Assembly (NCBI RefSeq): GCF_903645355.1
Contig: NZ_CAHJXR010000005.1
Coordinates: forward strand, 124,001 to 188,000
Source: Schaalia sp. Marseille-Q2122
GTDB taxonomy: Bacteria; Actinomycetota; Actinomycetes; Actinomycetales; Actinomycetaceae
Length of the DNA stretch: 64,000 bases
Reading direction: 5' to 3'
Position numbers and translations under genes: made by a program. This document shows, piece by piece, positions 50,659 to 60,163 of the stretch; positions within the stretch are counted from its first letter, which is position 1; each line of letters begins with the position of its first letter. The notes under the pieces are model-generated. The model worked only from the letters and a program-made list of their open reading frames with translations. It was not told the DNA's origin and searched no databases.

Positions 50659-52143
50659 ATGACCACCGTGCTCATTGAGCTCCTTATCCCCTTCCTCATC
50701 ATCCTTGCCCTCTTTGCCCTCGTCTTTGGCCTCATCCTTTTCGGCCTGCGCCGCTGGATCCGCGTGGCCTCGCCCGACGAAGCCCTGGTCATCAGTGGTC
50801 GCAAGCAGACCATTGATGGAGAGACCTCTCCCGTGACTGTCGTCGTCAACGGTCGCGCCCTCATTAACCCCATTACACAGCGCGCTGAAACAATCTCCCT
50901 GCGCTCACGCCAGGTGTCCTTGCAGGCTGAAGCGCAGTCCGAAGACAACGTGACCTTGCAGGTCGAGGGCGTTGCCATCGTCAAGATCGGCTCCTCCCCC
51001 ACCCTCGTACGTCGCGCCGCCGAACGTTTTGCCAGCCAAGACAGCGCCATTGAGCACTTCACCACCGAGCAGCTCGAAGGCGCCCTCCGCGGCGTCGTCG
51101 CCACCTTGAGCGTCGAAGTGCTCATGCGTGACCGCAAGAAGTTCTCCGATCAGATTGCCACCGATGTCTCCGCTGAGCTTGAAGAGCAGGGTTTGATCCT
51201 CGACTCCTTCCAGATCAAGGGCATTACCGACGCTGTGGGCTACATCCAAAGCCTCGGCGTTCCTCAGATCCAGGCCAAGCGCCGCGAAGCTGAGATCGCC
51301 CAAACCAACGCCGAGCGTGCGATCACTCAGCGCCAAATCGCCACCGACGAAGAAAACCTCGTCGAACAGACGCGCCTTGATCAAAACCGCGCCAACGCCG
51401 AAGCTGAAGTCGGCAAGGCCCAGGCAGAAGCCGAGCAGGCCGAAGCCCTCGCACGCGCTCAAGCCCAACAGCGTGTCCTCGAGCAGGAAGCCCTCAACCG
51501 TCAAGCTCAGCTTGACGCCGAGGTTCGCCGCACGGCAGAAGCCGACCGCTACCGCCGCGAGCAGGACGCCGAGGCAAAGGCCTACGAGCAAACGAAGGCT
51601 GCTGAGGCCCGCGCCTACGAGCAGATCAAGGATGCTGAAGCAAAGGCCAGCATTATCGAACGTCAGGCTGAGGCCCGCCTCTTCGAGGCAGAAAAGGATG
51701 CCGAGGCACGCCGCTTCCAAGCTGAAAAGGAAGCAGAAGGCATCCGCTTGAAGGCCAGTGCTAATGCCGAGGCTATCGAGGCTGAGGGCCGCGCCCGCGC
51801 CGAGGCCCTGCGTCAAGAAGCCGACGCTCTGTCCTACAACCAGCAGGCACTTTTGGCCGTCCGTGCTCTGGAAACCCTGCCCTCTCTTATGTCCTCCTTC
51901 GCTGAGGGCTACTCCAACGTCGGTGAAGTAACACTAATTGGAGGTGCTGACTCGTCCATGGCCGAACACTTCAACGGCGAGCAGAGCACCGCTCTTGCCA
52001 GCACTTTCGCCACCGTGAAGGCAGCCACCGGTATCGATATGGGTGCCCTCATTCAGGGCCGCATCGAGGGTGCTGCCATGGGCAGGGCCATTGGTGAGGA
52101 ACTTTCAGCACACACAAAGGATGCGACCCCCGCAGCCGAGTGA
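50659..52143 (+). CDS. Flotillin-like SPFH/Band 7 domain protein
   Basis: 494 residues. An N-terminal membrane segment (about 5-30, LIELLIPFLIILALFALVFGLILFG) is followed by an SPFH domain (about 33-190, SPDEALVISGRK to LDSFQIKGITDAVGY). Then comes a long Ala/Glu/Gln-rich coiled coil (about 205-390) and a C-terminal tail with LETLPSLMSSFAEGYSNVGEVTLIG. This matches bacterial flotillins that scaffold ordered membrane microdomains. The start ATG 50659 directly precedes the membrane helix. No NfeD-type gene, often paired with flotillins, is adjacent. Confidence 0.9.
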   Translation: MTTVLIELLIPFLIILALFALVFGLILFGLRRWIRVASPDEALVISGRKQTIDGETSPVTVVVNGRALINPITQRAETISLRSRQVSLQAEAQSEDNVTLQVEGVAIVKIGSSPTLVRRAAERFASQDSAIEHFTTEQLEGALRGVVATLSVEVLMRDRKKFSDQIATDVSAELEEQGLILDSFQIKGITDAVGYIQSLGVPQIQAKRREAEIAQTNAERAITQRQIATDEENLVEQTRLDQNRANAEAEVGKAQAEAEQAEALARAQAQQRVLEQEALNRQAQLDAEVRRTAEADRYRREQDAEAKAYEQTKAAEARAYEQIKDAEAKASIIERQAEARLFEAEKDAEARRFQAEKEAEGIRLKASANAEAIEAEGRARAEALRQEADALSYNQQALLAVRALETLPSLMSSFAEGYSNVGEVTLIGGADSSMAEHFNGEQSTALASTFATVKAATGIDMGALIQGRIEGAAMGRAIGEELSAHTKDATPAAE

Positions 52144-52163
52144 CGCCCGCTCGTTCCTGACTC

Positions 52164-52216
52164 GGGCCCCTGAGTTGCGCCTTCCATTACGGACACGACG
52201 CGCCACTCAGGGGCCC
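52164..52216 (+). terminator. Hairpin downstream of the flotillin gene
   Basis: GGGCCCCTGAGT (52164-52175) and ACTCAGGGGCCC (52205-52216), a perfect 12-bp stem with a 29-nt loop and no T-run. Confidence 0.5.
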
Positions 52217-52265
52217 AAGTTCATGGGAAGCCCTCCGCCTAACTGACAGGGCAGGCTGGGCATAA

Positions 52266-52296
52266 GAAAAACCCGGCACCATGCGGTACCGGGTTT
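52266..52296 (-). terminator. Terminator of rpmF
   Basis: On the minus strand AAACCCGGTACC, loop GCAT, GGTGCCGGGTTT and a following TTC give a strong stem with a T-rich end, 14 bp after the rpmF stop. Confidence 0.85.
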
Positions 52297-52309
52297 CCTC
52301 GTGCGTTAA

Positions 52310-52480
52310 TCAGGCCTCGACGTCCAGCAGGCCGTTCTTGTAGGCCTTCGCCAGGCGACGGGGGACGCGGACCTCGCGGCCGTTCACCTTAATGGTGTTC
52401 AGCTCGGTCAGGTCGGCCTTCCATGCAGACCGGCGAGTGCGGGTGTTTGCACGGGACATCTTGCGCTTGGGAACTGCCAT
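52310..52480 (-). CDS. rpmF: 50S ribosomal protein L32 (cysteine-free form)
   Basis: A 56-residue protein from ATG 52480: [20 protein letters not shown] at the N-terminus, then [20 protein letters not shown] and a short tail ending LLDVEA. The [10 protein letters not shown] start is diagnostic for L32. The zinc-ribbon CxxC pairs found in many L32 proteins are absent, so this is the C-minus form, as in mycobacterial RpmF. In some actinobacteria such zinc-free paralogues replace zinc-bearing ones under zinc limitation, controlled by Zur; whether a second L32 exists here is not visible. It has its own terminator and is divergent from the YigZ gene. Confidence 0.95.
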   Translation of the reverse strand: MAVPKRKMSRANTRTRRSAWKADLTELNTIKVNGREVRVPRRLAKAYKNGLLDVEA

Positions 52481-52793
52481 GACCCTACCGCTCCTCTATC
52501 TCTCAGGTTGATTGTCGACTTACCGGCGCAGCACCCTCCCTAACTACCTGGCGATAGCCTCGGTCAAGTGCGCTGCGGTGCGACGCATTGAGATCGATCG
52601 CGTTCCGGCAACCCGACAAGGTTAGCACGCTAACCCCAGGTTCTCCCAACCACATCCGCCTTTCCCCATGCGATACTCGCCACCTTCTCACGCGAGGCAC
52701 TAGGCTAAAGGAAGGCGGCGTGAGCCTCGTTCATCATCGCTCGTATCCGCCCCACCCACCAGCACCACCCACGTCCCACGTCATGGAGGAGAG
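52481..52793. other. Divergent intergenic region between rpmF and the YigZ gene, with a perfect palindrome
   Basis: No gene is supported in these 313 bp. GGTTAGC-AC-GCTAACC at 52620-52635 is a perfect 7-bp inverted repeat with a 2-nt centre, the look of a dimeric repressor site. It does not match the Zur consensus I know. Confidence 0.45.
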
Positions 52794-53450
52794 ATGACAG
52801 CGATCTCCACGATCCGCTCCGGCACCCTCCTCACTCACGACATCGAGATTAAGCGCTCCCGCTTCATCGCAACGATCGCACGCACCGATTCCCCCCAAGA
52901 CGCCCAGGCCCTCATTGACGCCGTCAAAAGCGAACACCCTCAGGCTCGCCACAACTGCTCGGCATACCTCATTCAGGTTGATGGGCGTAATCCCCACCAG
53001 CACTCCAGTGACGATGGCGAACCCTCAGGCACAGCTGGCACACCAATGCTTGAAGCCCTGCGCGCCGCAGGCGTGTGGAATGTGACAGCCGTCGTGACGC
53101 GCTACTTTGGCGGAATCCTACTGGGCGCAGGTGGCCTCGTGCGCGCCTACTCTACCGCCGTGTCCGAAGCCCTCGCCCTGGCTCCCCGTGCAGAGTTGCG
53201 CGCCATGACCGTCCTTGAAGCGCACCTCTCCCCCACTGATGCGGGGCGTATCGAGGCCGACCTGCGCCACTGCGGCGCCCAGGTGCTCGACACCCAATGG
53301 GGCGCTGACGTTGCGCTCCGCATCGGCACCGACGCTTCCGAGGTTGCGTTCTTACAGGAACGCCTCGCCCAACTCACGGGCGGCGTGGCAGAGTTTCAGA
53401 TGGCGGGAGCCACAGTCGTTGAAGTCGACATCCCTTCCCCACAGGCATAA
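52794..53450 (+). CDS. YigZ/IMPACT family protein
   Basis: 218 residues from ATG 52794, with GGAGGAGAG just upstream. The N-terminal UPF0029/IMPACT domain has DIEIKRSRFIATIARTDS, ARHNCSAYLI, SSDDGEPSGTAGTPMLEAL and VVTRYFGGILLGAGGLVRAYS, the complete family signature. The C-terminal DUF1949-like ferredoxin fold has LSPTDAGRIEADLRHCGAQVLDTQWGADVALRI. E. coli YigZ structures suggest nucleic-acid or translation-factor contacts, but the cellular role is not settled; eukaryotic IMPACT modulates GCN2. It probably has its own promoter. Confidence 0.92.
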   Translation: MTAISTIRSGTLLTHDIEIKRSRFIATIARTDSPQDAQALIDAVKSEHPQARHNCSAYLIQVDGRNPHQHSSDDGEPSGTAGTPMLEALRAAGVWNVTAVVTRYFGGILLGAGGLVRAYSTAVSEALALAPRAELRAMTVLEAHLSPTDAGRIEADLRHCGAQVLDTQWGADVALRIGTDASEVAFLQERLAQLTGGVAEFQMAGATVVEVDIPSPQA

Positions 53451-53462
53451 AGTGTTTTCGTG

Positions 53463-53570
53463 ATGAACAGCGTGCGTATTGATATCCACCCAGATGGGGA
53501 TTCCTTCGCGCTGCCCATGCGTGGGGCCTACGTTATTTCTTTTGCGCATTGCCACGCCGACTGTATGTAG
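53463..53570 (+). CDS. Candidate Cys-codon leader peptide upstream of cysK
   Basis: A 35-codon frame from ATG 53463 ending ...SFAHCHADCM-stop, or a 17-codon version from ATG 53517 (MRGAYVISFAHCHADCM). Two Cys codons fall within the last six codons, immediately before a perfect hairpin and 113 bp upstream of cysK. Ribosome binding sites are weak for both starts. The arrangement fits cysteine-responsive leader peptides described in actinobacterial sulfur genes. Evidence is positional only. Confidence 0.4.
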   Translation: MNSVRIDIHPDGDSFALPMRGAYVISFAHCHADCM

Positions 53571-53611
53571 GGCGGATAGCTTCTCCGCGCCCACACTCGC
53601 CCTATCCGCCC
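53570..53611 (+). promoter_or_regulatory. Perfect 10-bp stem overlapping the leader stop codon, upstream of cysK
   Basis: GGGCGGATAG (53570-53579) and CTATCCGCCC (53602-53611) pair perfectly across 22 nt. The left arm begins at the last base of the leader's TAG stop, so a ribosome stalled at the Cys codons would cover it. This looks like an attenuator or anti-folding element for cysK. Confidence 0.5.
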
Positions 53612-53682
53612 ATCCTCTCCCGCGCGAGATTCATGCCTCTTCACGGCACTCTTTGCCGACACAACCTATTGAAGGAAAACCC

Positions 53683-54615
53683 ATGGCTGCTATTGCTCAA
53701 AACATCACTGAACTCATTGGCCGCACTCCCCTGGTGCGCATTAACCGCCTGACCTCGCCCGATGCGACGGTCCTGGCCAAGGTCGAATCTTTCAACCCCG
53801 CCTCCTCTGTCAAGGACCGTATCGCGGCCTCCATTATTGACGCCGCCGAAGCGTCGGGCGATCTCCAGCCCGGCGGCACCATCATCGAAGCCACCTCGGG
53901 GAACACCGGTGTTGCCCTGGCAATGGTGGGGGCAGCTCGCGGCTACAAGGTGGTCATCACGATGCCCTCGTCCATGTCGGTGGAGCGCCGTATTCTCATG
54001 CGCGCTTTCGGCGCAGAGCTGATCCTCACTGATCCCGCTGAAGGGATCAAGGGGTCGGTGGCGAAGGCTGAGGAAATCCGCGATGAGCGCCCCGGTTCCA
54101 TCATTGCCTCCCAGTTCACGAACCCTGCCAACCCTGCCGTCCACCGTCGCACGACCGTGGAAGAGATTCTGGCCGATACCGATGGCGCAGTGGATATCTT
54201 CATTGCGGGCGTCGGCACTGGCGGCACCGTGTCGGGCGTGGGCGCCGTCCTGAAGGAGCGCGTCCCCGGCGTTCAGATTATCGCCGCCCAACCCGAGGAA
54301 TCTCCCCTACTGACCGGCGGCTCCCCCTCCCCCCACGGCATTCAGGGCATGGGGCCGAACTTCGTCGCACAGACCTACGATGCTTCCGTCGTTGACGAGG
54401 TCATTGACGTCAACACTGCTACCGCCATGTCTTTCGCACGCCGCGCTGCCGCTGAGGAGGGCCTGCTGGTGGGCATTTCTTCCGGTGCTGCACTGGCGGT
54501 TGCCGCCGAGGTGTCAGCCCGTCCTGAGAATGCCGGAAAGACGATCGTCGTGATCCTTCCTGACACGGGTGAGCGCTACCTCTCCACCCCCCTGTTTGAG
54601 GATCTGCGCGACTGA
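53683..54615 (+). CDS. cysK: O-acetylserine sulfhydrylase (cysteine synthase A)
   Basis: A PLP enzyme making L-cysteine from O-acetylserine and sulfide. 310 residues from ATG 53683, with GAAGGAAA upstream; the frame is open to 53479 but is not family-like there. Motifs: FNPASSVKDRIA (PLP Lys44), EATSGNTGVALAMVGAARGYKV (substrate loop), GVGTGGTVSGVGAVLKE (phosphate loop), HGIQGMGPNF and GISSGAA. The start MAAIAQNITELIGRTPLVRIN is typical. cysE follows 117 bp downstream, and the two products normally form the cysteine synthase complex. A candidate Cys-responsive leader and hairpin lie upstream. Confidence 0.96.
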   Translation: MAAIAQNITELIGRTPLVRINRLTSPDATVLAKVESFNPASSVKDRIAASIIDAAEASGDLQPGGTIIEATSGNTGVALAMVGAARGYKVVITMPSSMSVERRILMRAFGAELILTDPAEGIKGSVAKAEEIRDERPGSIIASQFTNPANPAVHRRTTVEEILADTDGAVDIFIAGVGTGGTVSGVGAVLKERVPGVQIIAAQPEESPLLTGGSPSPHGIQGMGPNFVAQTYDASVVDEVIDVNTATAMSFARRAAAEEGLLVGISSGAALAVAAEVSARPENAGKTIVVILPDTGERYLSTPLFEDLRD

Positions 54616-54623
54616 CGCTCGCC

Positions 54624-54672
54624 GTGGAGTGCTGCGGGGGCCGTCACGCTCAATATGCGGCCCCCGCACCAC
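54624..54672 (+). terminator. Hairpin between cysK and cysE
   Basis: TGCGGGGGCCG (54633-54643) pairs with CGGCCCCCGCA (54658-54668), with GTGG/CCAC outside. No T-run, so it may attenuate or protect rather than fully terminate. Confidence 0.6.
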
Positions 54673-54732
54673 TCACCTCGCGCACGCACTGTTAGCGTGT
54701 ATCCCAGTTGCCGTCCCCCAAGTGAGGCCACC

Positions 54733-55434
54733 ATGACTTCAACACCGCACAGTCCCACACCGCGCCCGGGATTCTTCGCCCTGATGCGTGAGGACCTTGA
54801 TAATGTGCGTCGCCGCGACCCCGCTGCGACCTCACGCGTGGAGATTGCCCTGACCTATCCGGGAGTGCACGCGATCTGGGCTCACCGTATGGCTCATGGC
54901 CTGTGGAAACGCCGTTGGTCGACAACCGCTCGTATGGTCTCTTCCTTTGCCCGTACCTTCACCGGGGTGGATATTCACCCCGGCGCCACCATTGGTCGGC
55001 GCGTCTTTATTGATCACGCGACAGGCGTTGTTATTGGCGAAACGGCAGAAGTTGGCGAGGATGTCGTGATCTTCCATGGCGTGACCCTGGGTGGCGTGTC
55101 CATGAATCCTGGCAAGCGACACCCCACTGTCGGTAATCACGTGATGATCGGTGCCGGGGCGAAGGTTCTGGGCCCCATTGAGATTGGCAATAATGTCAAG
55201 ATCGGCGCCAATGCGGTGGTCACGAAGGATGTGCCGTGCGGTTCAGTGGCCATTGGTATTCCAGCCTCGATTCGTCCACCGAAGGTCCACGATGAGTGCG
55301 ATGAGGATCTGATTGTTGATCCGAACTGCCACGAGGCGGGCTTTGAGGAAGAGGCAGAGCGCATTGCCGCTGAGTTGCTGGCCAAGCGCGCACAGCAGAT
55401 GGCTGAGGAAGGCGACCCGTCCCTCTTTATCTGA
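54733..55434 (+). CDS. cysE: Serine O-acetyltransferase
   Basis: Acetylates serine with acetyl-CoA to supply CysK. 233 residues from ATG 54733 (GAGG upstream). N-terminal helices ([39 protein letters not shown]) precede a left-handed beta-helix of hexapeptide repeats. The latter includes [70 protein letters not shown] and [12 protein letters not shown]. Catalytic Asp/His lie in [12 protein letters not shown]. The C-terminus extends about 45 acidic residues past the helix and ends DPSLFI. A terminal Ile is the residue that inserts into the CysK active site in the CysE-CysK complex, so complex formation is plausible. Confidence 0.95.
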   Translation: MTSTPHSPTPRPGFFALMREDLDNVRRRDPAATSRVEIALTYPGVHAIWAHRMAHGLWKRRWSTTARMVSSFARTFTGVDIHPGATIGRRVFIDHATGVVIGETAEVGEDVVIFHGVTLGGVSMNPGKRHPTVGNHVMIGAGAKVLGPIEIGNNVKIGANAVVTKDVPCGSVAIGIPASIRPPKVHDECDEDLIVDPNCHEAGFEEEAERIAAELLAKRAQQMAEEGDPSLFI

Positions 55435-55601
55435 GGCCGGTAGCGCTTGCTGAGCTGCGTCTCCAAGACGCGCCTTCGTGTTGAGAGTGCTCTTAGTCTC
55501 CGACGAGGCGACCTCCCCTCACCCAAGGCGTATTCGCTGCACTCGTGCGCCACTCCCGCAATTGCCTATCTTTTGTGGCCCAGCTCACCTACACTGGGTG
55601 T

Positions 55602-56096
55602 ATGAGCGAACGTACCTTACGAGCAGATCTGGATGTATTGGCGGATGTCGAGCGTCTTGAAGGCCTCGAGGTCGCCTCTCTCACGCGCTACGACATTCCC
55701 GCACTCGCAGCGCTGCACGTCGTCGCCTATGACGAACCCCCCACCGCAGAGAACCTGTGGGAATCAGCGGAAGAAATGCGCATGTGTTTCGAGGGAGCTT
55801 TTGGCGAGCCTCTCGATCATTCCTTTATCGGAGCCTGGGACGACGGGCTGCTGGTGGGAGCTATTCTCTGCGTTGCCCAATCCCCCTGGGATGACTTCCC
55901 CACTGGCCCATGCGTCATCGACCTCATGGTTGATCCCGAGTATCGTCGCCGCGGCATCGCCACCGGCCTCGTTGCCGAACTGGCGCGGCGCGCTATCGAA
56001 TGGGGTTGGGGATCCCTGACCCTCAGGGTAGGGCCACGTCACGGGGCTGCTGCAAAGCTCTACGAGCTATTGGGCTTCACCGACGTCCCCGCCTAA
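55602..56096 (+). CDS. GNAT family N-acetyltransferase
   Basis: 164 residues from ATG 55602. The acetyl-CoA-binding motif A is CVIDLMVDPEYRRRGIATGLVAELARRAIEWG (R-R-G-I-A loop), followed by LTLRVGPRHGAAAKLYELLGFTDVP, the usual motif B with the 'A..LYE.LGF' helix. It resembles RimI-like and small-molecule acetyltransferases; the acceptor substrate is unknown. The N-terminal 25 residues are acidic and variable. It is convergent with the Nei/Fpg gene, with only 18 bp between stops. Confidence 0.85.
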   Translation: MSERTLRADLDVLADVERLEGLEVASLTRYDIPALAALHVVAYDEPPTAENLWESAEEMRMCFEGAFGEPLDHSFIGAWDDGLLVGAILCVAQSPWDDFPTGPCVIDLMVDPEYRRRGIATGLVAELARRAIEWGWGSLTLRVGPRHGAAAKLYELLGFTDVPA

Positions 56097-56114
56097 AAGT
56101 CGCGGAGAGCGCCC

Positions 56115-57089
56115 TTAGCGCTGGCAACTGGGGCACCAGAACAAACGACGCCCCTGCATGGGCTTTTCCGCCACGGGCGTCCCGCAACGTAGGCAGGGGC
56201 GGCCCGTCCGGTGGTAGACGTACCAGCGCGAGGCCTCCGCATCCCCTGGAATCTCCTGTTCGGGGGCTTCCTGCGGGTCCATCGTATCGAGGCGCCCGGC
56301 CGCCAGCCCTCGGTTCATAATGTCACAGGTGAGTCGCCACAGCTCTGCCACCCGCGAAGCAGCAATGCGATTCCCTGTCCTCATGGGCGAAAGCCCCGCG
56401 AGGAAAAGAATGTCTGCGCGGTAGATATTGCCCACTCCTGCAACAATCGACTGATCCATCATGAGCTCTCCAATTGCTCGCTTACGAGAGCGCACAGCCT
56501 GAACGAATGCTTCTGTCGCCTCCTGATCGTCGCGCGCGCCGGGAACCAGCGGATCGGGGCCCAGCTTTGCCAGGGCCACCTGCCGTTCAGCGTCGGTAAT
56601 CACCTCGCAGCGGTTGGGGCCAGACAGGTCTCCCACCGCGTAGGGGGTGAGGATACGCAGCCGCACTTGGCCGATAGGAGCAGGCGGATTCCAGGCGCCT
56701 CCCTCGTAGGAACCACCTGAATTCCACCGCTCGGCCTTGTGGGCGCCCTCGGGGCCGGGGCGCGCAGGTTCGGGGGCGAGGCGCTCAACCACGCCATGCC
56801 CGTGGTCCACGAGGCTTTCATCGCCGCTGAATCGCCAGGTGCCATACAGTCCTAGGTGGATGTGGATCCAGTGATCAATGTCTGCCTCGCCGCCGTCGGA
56901 GAGCTCCGGCGGGACGAAGCCAATAAACATGTGCTTGCCGTGAGCGTGGACGCGCTCCATCACCCACCCGTCAAGCAATGCCGCTGAGGAGGCAAAACGC
57001 CCCTGCGGGGAGCTCAATTCACAGCTCTGCCCACCAAAGACATCGGTCAATGTGGTGGCAAGACGCCGCACGGCATCACCTTCAGGCAT
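56115..57089 (-). CDS. Fpg/Nei family DNA glycosylase (Nei2-like endonuclease VIII)
   Basis: Removes oxidised bases and nicks the strand at the resulting abasic site. 324 residues from ATG 57089. MPEGDAVRRLA gives the catalytic Pro2 (after Met removal) and Glu3; RVHAHGKHMFIGF contains the conserved Lys. The H2TH region is RAIGELMMDQSIVAGVGNIYRADILFLAGLSP. A C-terminal zinc finger, CLRCGTPVAEKP to WCPSCQ, has four cysteines. MPEGD rather than MPELP suggests a Nei2-type enzyme as in mycobacteria. A Gly/Pro-rich insert (about 105-140) is unusual. leuS lies upstream on the same strand, separated by a terminator. Confidence 0.9.
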   Translation of the reverse strand: MPEGDAVRRLATTLTDVFGGQSCELSSPQGRFASSAALLDGWVMERVHAHGKHMFIGFVPPELSDGGEADIDHWIHIHLGLYGTWRFSGDESLVDHGHGVVERLAPEPARPGPEGAHKAERWNSGGSYEGGAWNPPAPIGQVRLRILTPYAVGDLSGPNRCEVITDAERQVALAKLGPDPLVPGARDDQEATEAFVQAVRSRKRAIGELMMDQSIVAGVGNIYRADILFLAGLSPMRTGNRIAASRVAELWRLTCDIMNRGLAAGRLDTMDPQEAPEQEIPGDAEASRWYVYHRTGRPCLRCGTPVAEKPMQGRRLFWCPSCQR

Positions 57090-57136
57090 GGAACTCTTCT
57101 TTCATCGCAGACCTATCATGCAGTGGCGTGATGACA

Positions 57137-57174
57137 ATGGTGTTGGCAGAGGCTTGCGCCCCTGCCAACACCAT
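57137..57174 (-). terminator. Terminator between leuS and the glycosylase gene
   Basis: ATGGTGTTGGCAG (57137-57149) and CTGCCAACACCAT (57162-57174) form a perfect 13-bp stem with a 12-nt loop, 38 bp past the leuS stop. Confidence 0.7.
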
Positions 57175-57211
57175 CATGGACAATATTCGGCTCTCGCGCC
57201 CGAGGTAGCCA

Positions 57212-60163
57212 TCACTTACGCGGCAGCACCACATTCACCAGATTCGGTGCGCGCACAATGACCTTGAGCGGCTCAGCACCATCCAAAGCGCGAGCGATCG
57301 GCTCACACTCCAAGGCGGCAGCACGCAGGTCGTCCTCGCTAATCGAGGGGGCAACCTCAAGGCGGGCACGCACCTTGCCATTGACCTGGATAACGCAGGT
57401 GACAGAGTCCTCCACCAGCAAGGACTCATCCTCCACCAGGGGGAAGGGCACGCGGGCCAGGGACTCACTGTGGCCGAGACGCTCCCAGAGCTCCTCAGCA
57501 ATGTGCGGAGCGACCGGAGAGACCATGAGAACCAGGGGCTCGATGGCTTCACGAGGCACCACGGGCAGACCCGTCAGGTGATTGTTGAGGACGATGAGCT
57601 TGGCGATACCCGTGTTAATACGCAGGTTCTCGAACTCAACAGTGGCATCAGCAATCGTGCGAGCCACGAGGCGCTTGGTTTCCAGATCGGCAGGTTCGTC
57701 AGAAACGGTGACCTGACCGGTGGCCTCGTCAATGACGTTACGCCACAGGCGCTGGAGGAAACGCTGCGAGCCAACAACGGCGCGGGTGTCCCAGGGGCGG
57801 GACAGGTCCAGCGGCCCCATGCTCATCTCGTAGACGCGGAAGACGTCGGCGCCGTAGGCGTCATACATCTCGTCGGGGGTGACGATGTTCTTCAGCGACT
57901 TACCCATCTTGCCGTATTCCTGGGTGACGGGTTCGCCCTGCCAGGTGAAGCCAGCCTCAGCGTCGCCCTCAACCTCGTCAGCTGGCACGTACTGGCCGCG
58001 CGCGTCCTTGTAGGCGTAAGCCTGGACGTAGCCCTGGTTGAAGAGGCGATGGTAGGGCTCAGCGTCAGGCACGTGGCCCAGGTCGAAAAGGACCTTTTGC
58101 CAGAAGCGCGCGTAGAGCAGGTGCAACACCGCGTGCTCGACGCCACCGATGTACAGATCAGTACCGCCCATAGGCTTGCCCTCGCGCGGCCCCATCCAGT
58201 AGTTGAGGTTCTCCAAGGCGGAGAAGGCCTCATCGTTATGAGGATCGGTGTAGCGCATTTCGTACCAGCACGAGCCTGCCCACTGGGGCATAGTGTTCGT
58301 TTCGCGGCGGTACATCTTGGGGCCATCCCCCAGATCAAGCTCAACATTGACCCATTCTTGAGCGCGGCCCAGCGGAGCTTCAGGCTCAGAGTTGGCGTCT
58401 TCGGGGTCGAAGGTGCGGGGCGAGTAGTCGCTGATCTCAGGCAGTTCGACGGGCAGCATATCCTCGGGCACGCCGTGGGGCAGGCCGTCCTCGTCCCACA
58501 CGATGGGGAAGGGCTCACCCCAGTAGCGCTGGCGGGAGAAGAGCCAGTCGCGCAGGCGGTAGGTGACGGTACCTTCGCCCAGCCCCTTGGCAACGAGCCA
58601 TTCGATCATGGCGGCCTTAGCCTCGTCCTTGGACAGGCCGTTGAGGGAGAGCTCGTCATTGGCAGAGTCAACAGCGATGCCATCGCCCGTGTAGGCGCTC
58701 TCGCTCAGGTCGTGACCGTAGGGGTCATCAGCGGGGCCAATAGTGCGGATAATGTCGAGCTCATACTTCGTGGCGAAAGCCCAGTCGCGCTCGTCATGGG
58801 CGGGGACGGCCATAATGGCGCCCGTGCCATAGCCCCACAGGACGTAGTCGGCGACGAAGATCGGCACCTGGCGTCCATCCACGGGATTCACGCCGAAGAG
58901 GCCGGTAAAGACACCTGTCTTTTCACGGTCGTCAGCGGTGCGTTCCGTTTCAGACTTGGCTGCTGCCTGCCCGCAGTAGGCGGCGACGGCTTCCACGGGG
59001 GTGCCGGCCCCTCCGGTCCAGGCATCCTTGGTGCCTTCAGGCCAGGTGGCGGGCACGGTCAGCGCCTCGGCGTCTGCGGCCTCACCGGCGACGGTGCCCC
59101 CCAGGATCGGGTGCTCGGGGGCGACCACCATGAAGGTCGCACCAAAGAGGGTGTCGGGGCGCGTGGTGTAGACATCCAGGCTCGAGGTTGCGGCGCCGAC
59201 CTCGTGGGCTGCGGGCACCTCGAAACGCACGGTGGCGCCCTCAGAACGGCCGATCCAGTTGCGCTGCATGGTGCGCACCTTCTCAGGCCAGTCGATGCCG
59301 TCAAGGTCGTCGGTGAGGCGCTTGCCGTAGGCGGTGATACGCATCATCCACTGACGCAGGTTGCGCTTGAATACGGGGTAGTTGCCGCGTTCGGAGCGGC
59401 CATCGACGGTGACTTCCTCGTTGGCGAGAACGGTGCCCAGGCCGGGGCACCAGTTGACGGGCGCTTCAGAGATGAAGGCCAAGCGGAAGGAGTCAACCAC
59501 CTTTGCTTGTTCAACGGCGTTCAGTTCAGCCCAGTTGCGGCCGTCGGGAACGGCGACCTCACCGGAGGTGAGCTTCGCACGCAATTCGTCAATGGGGCGG
59601 GCAGCGCCAATAGAGCCGTCGGGGGCGGTGGCTTCCGGATCAAACCAGGAGTTGAAGATCTGGAGGAAGATCCACTGCGTCCAACGCACGTAGTCCACGT
59701 CAGTGGTGGACAAGCTGCGGCGAGAGTCGTAGGACAGGCCCATGCGGGACAGCTGGCGGCGCATATTCGCCACGTTTTCTTCGGTGGTAATGCGCGGGTG
59801 CTGGCCGGTCTGGACGGCGTACTGCTCGGCGGGCAGGCCGAAGGCGTCGTAGCCCATGGTGTAGAGGACGTTGTCGCCCTTCATGCGGCGGAATCGTGCG
59901 ACGGTGTCGGTCGCAATGTAGCCCAGGGGGTGGCCCACGTGCAGGCCTTTACCCGAGGGGTAGGGGAACATGTCCAGAAGGAAGAAGGGGGCACGCTCGG
60001 CGAGGGGGCCGACAAGGTCGCCGACGGGATTGTCAGCGTGGAAGGTGCCGAGTTCCTCCCAGCGTTCCTGCCATTTTTGTTCGATGTCACCGGCCATTTC
60101 GGCGGTGTAGCGGTAGGTGGGCTCAGTTGCCACAGGCGCCTGAACGGCCTGGTCCTCACTCAC
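57212..60163 (-). CDS. leuS: Leucyl-tRNA synthetase
   Basis: Charges tRNA-Leu. 983 residues from GTG 60163, preceded by GGGAG at 7 nt. Class I signature: [20 protein letters not shown] (HIGH equivalent HVGH near residue 74) and KMGKSLKN (KMSKS equivalent near 752). The editing domain (about 300-520) includes [20 protein letters not shown] and [19 protein letters not shown], whose Thr-rich and Asp positions hydrolyse mischarged t[22 protein letters not shown] and a C-terminal domain ending NVVLPRK complete it. It is slightly longer than E. coli LeuS, typical of actinobacteria. Confidence 0.97.
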   Translation of the reverse strand: MSEDQAVQAPVATEPTYRYTAEMAGDIEQKWQERWEELGTFHADNPVGDLVGPLAERAPFFLLDMFPYPSGKGLHVGHPLGYIATDTVARFRRMKGDNVLYTMGYDAFGLPAEQYAVQTGQHPRITTEENVANMRRQLSRMGLSYDSRRSLSTTDVDYVRWTQWIFLQIFNSWFDPEATAPDGSIGAARPIDELRAKLTSGEVAVPDGRNWAELNAVEQAKVVDSFRLAFISEAPVNWCPGLGTVLANEEVTVDGRSERGNYPVFKRNLRQWMMRITAYGKRLTDDLDGIDWPEKVRTMQRNWIGRSEGATVRFEVPAAHEVGAATSSLDVYTTRPDTLFGATFMVVAPEHPILGGTVAGEAADAEALTVPATWPEGTKDAWTGGAGTPVEAVAAYCGQAAAKSETERTADDREKTGVFTGLFGVNPVDGRQVPIFVADYVLWGYGTGAIMAVPAHDERDWAFATKYELDIIRTIGPADDPYGHDLSESAYTGDGIAVDSANDELSLNGLSKDEAKAAMIEWLVAKGLGEGTVTYRLRDWLFSRQRYWGEPFPIVWDEDGLPHGVPEDMLPVELPEISDYSPRTFDPEDANSEPEAPLGRAQEWVNVELDLGDGPKMYRRETNTMPQWAGSCWYEMRYTDPHNDEAFSALENLNYWMGPREGKPMGGTDLYIGGVEHAVLHLLYARFWQKVLFDLGHVPDAEPYHRLFNQGYVQAYAYKDARGQYVPADEVEGDAEAGFTWQGEPVTQEYGKMGKSLKNIVTPDEMYDAYGADVFRVYEMSMGPLDLSRPWDTRAVVGSQRFLQRLWRNVIDEATGQVTVSDEPADLETKRLVARTIADATVEFENLRINTGIAKLIVLNNHLTGLPVVPREAIEPLVLMVSPVAPHIAEELWERLGHSESLARVPFPLVEDESLLVEDSVTCVIQVNGKVRARLEVAPSISEDDLRAAALECEPIARALDGAEPLKVIVRAPNLVNVVLPRK

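Noticed and set aside
52503-52700. 65-codon minus-strand frame upstream of rpmF
   Set aside because: No motif or ribosome binding site, and it lies over the divergent promoter region and palindrome.
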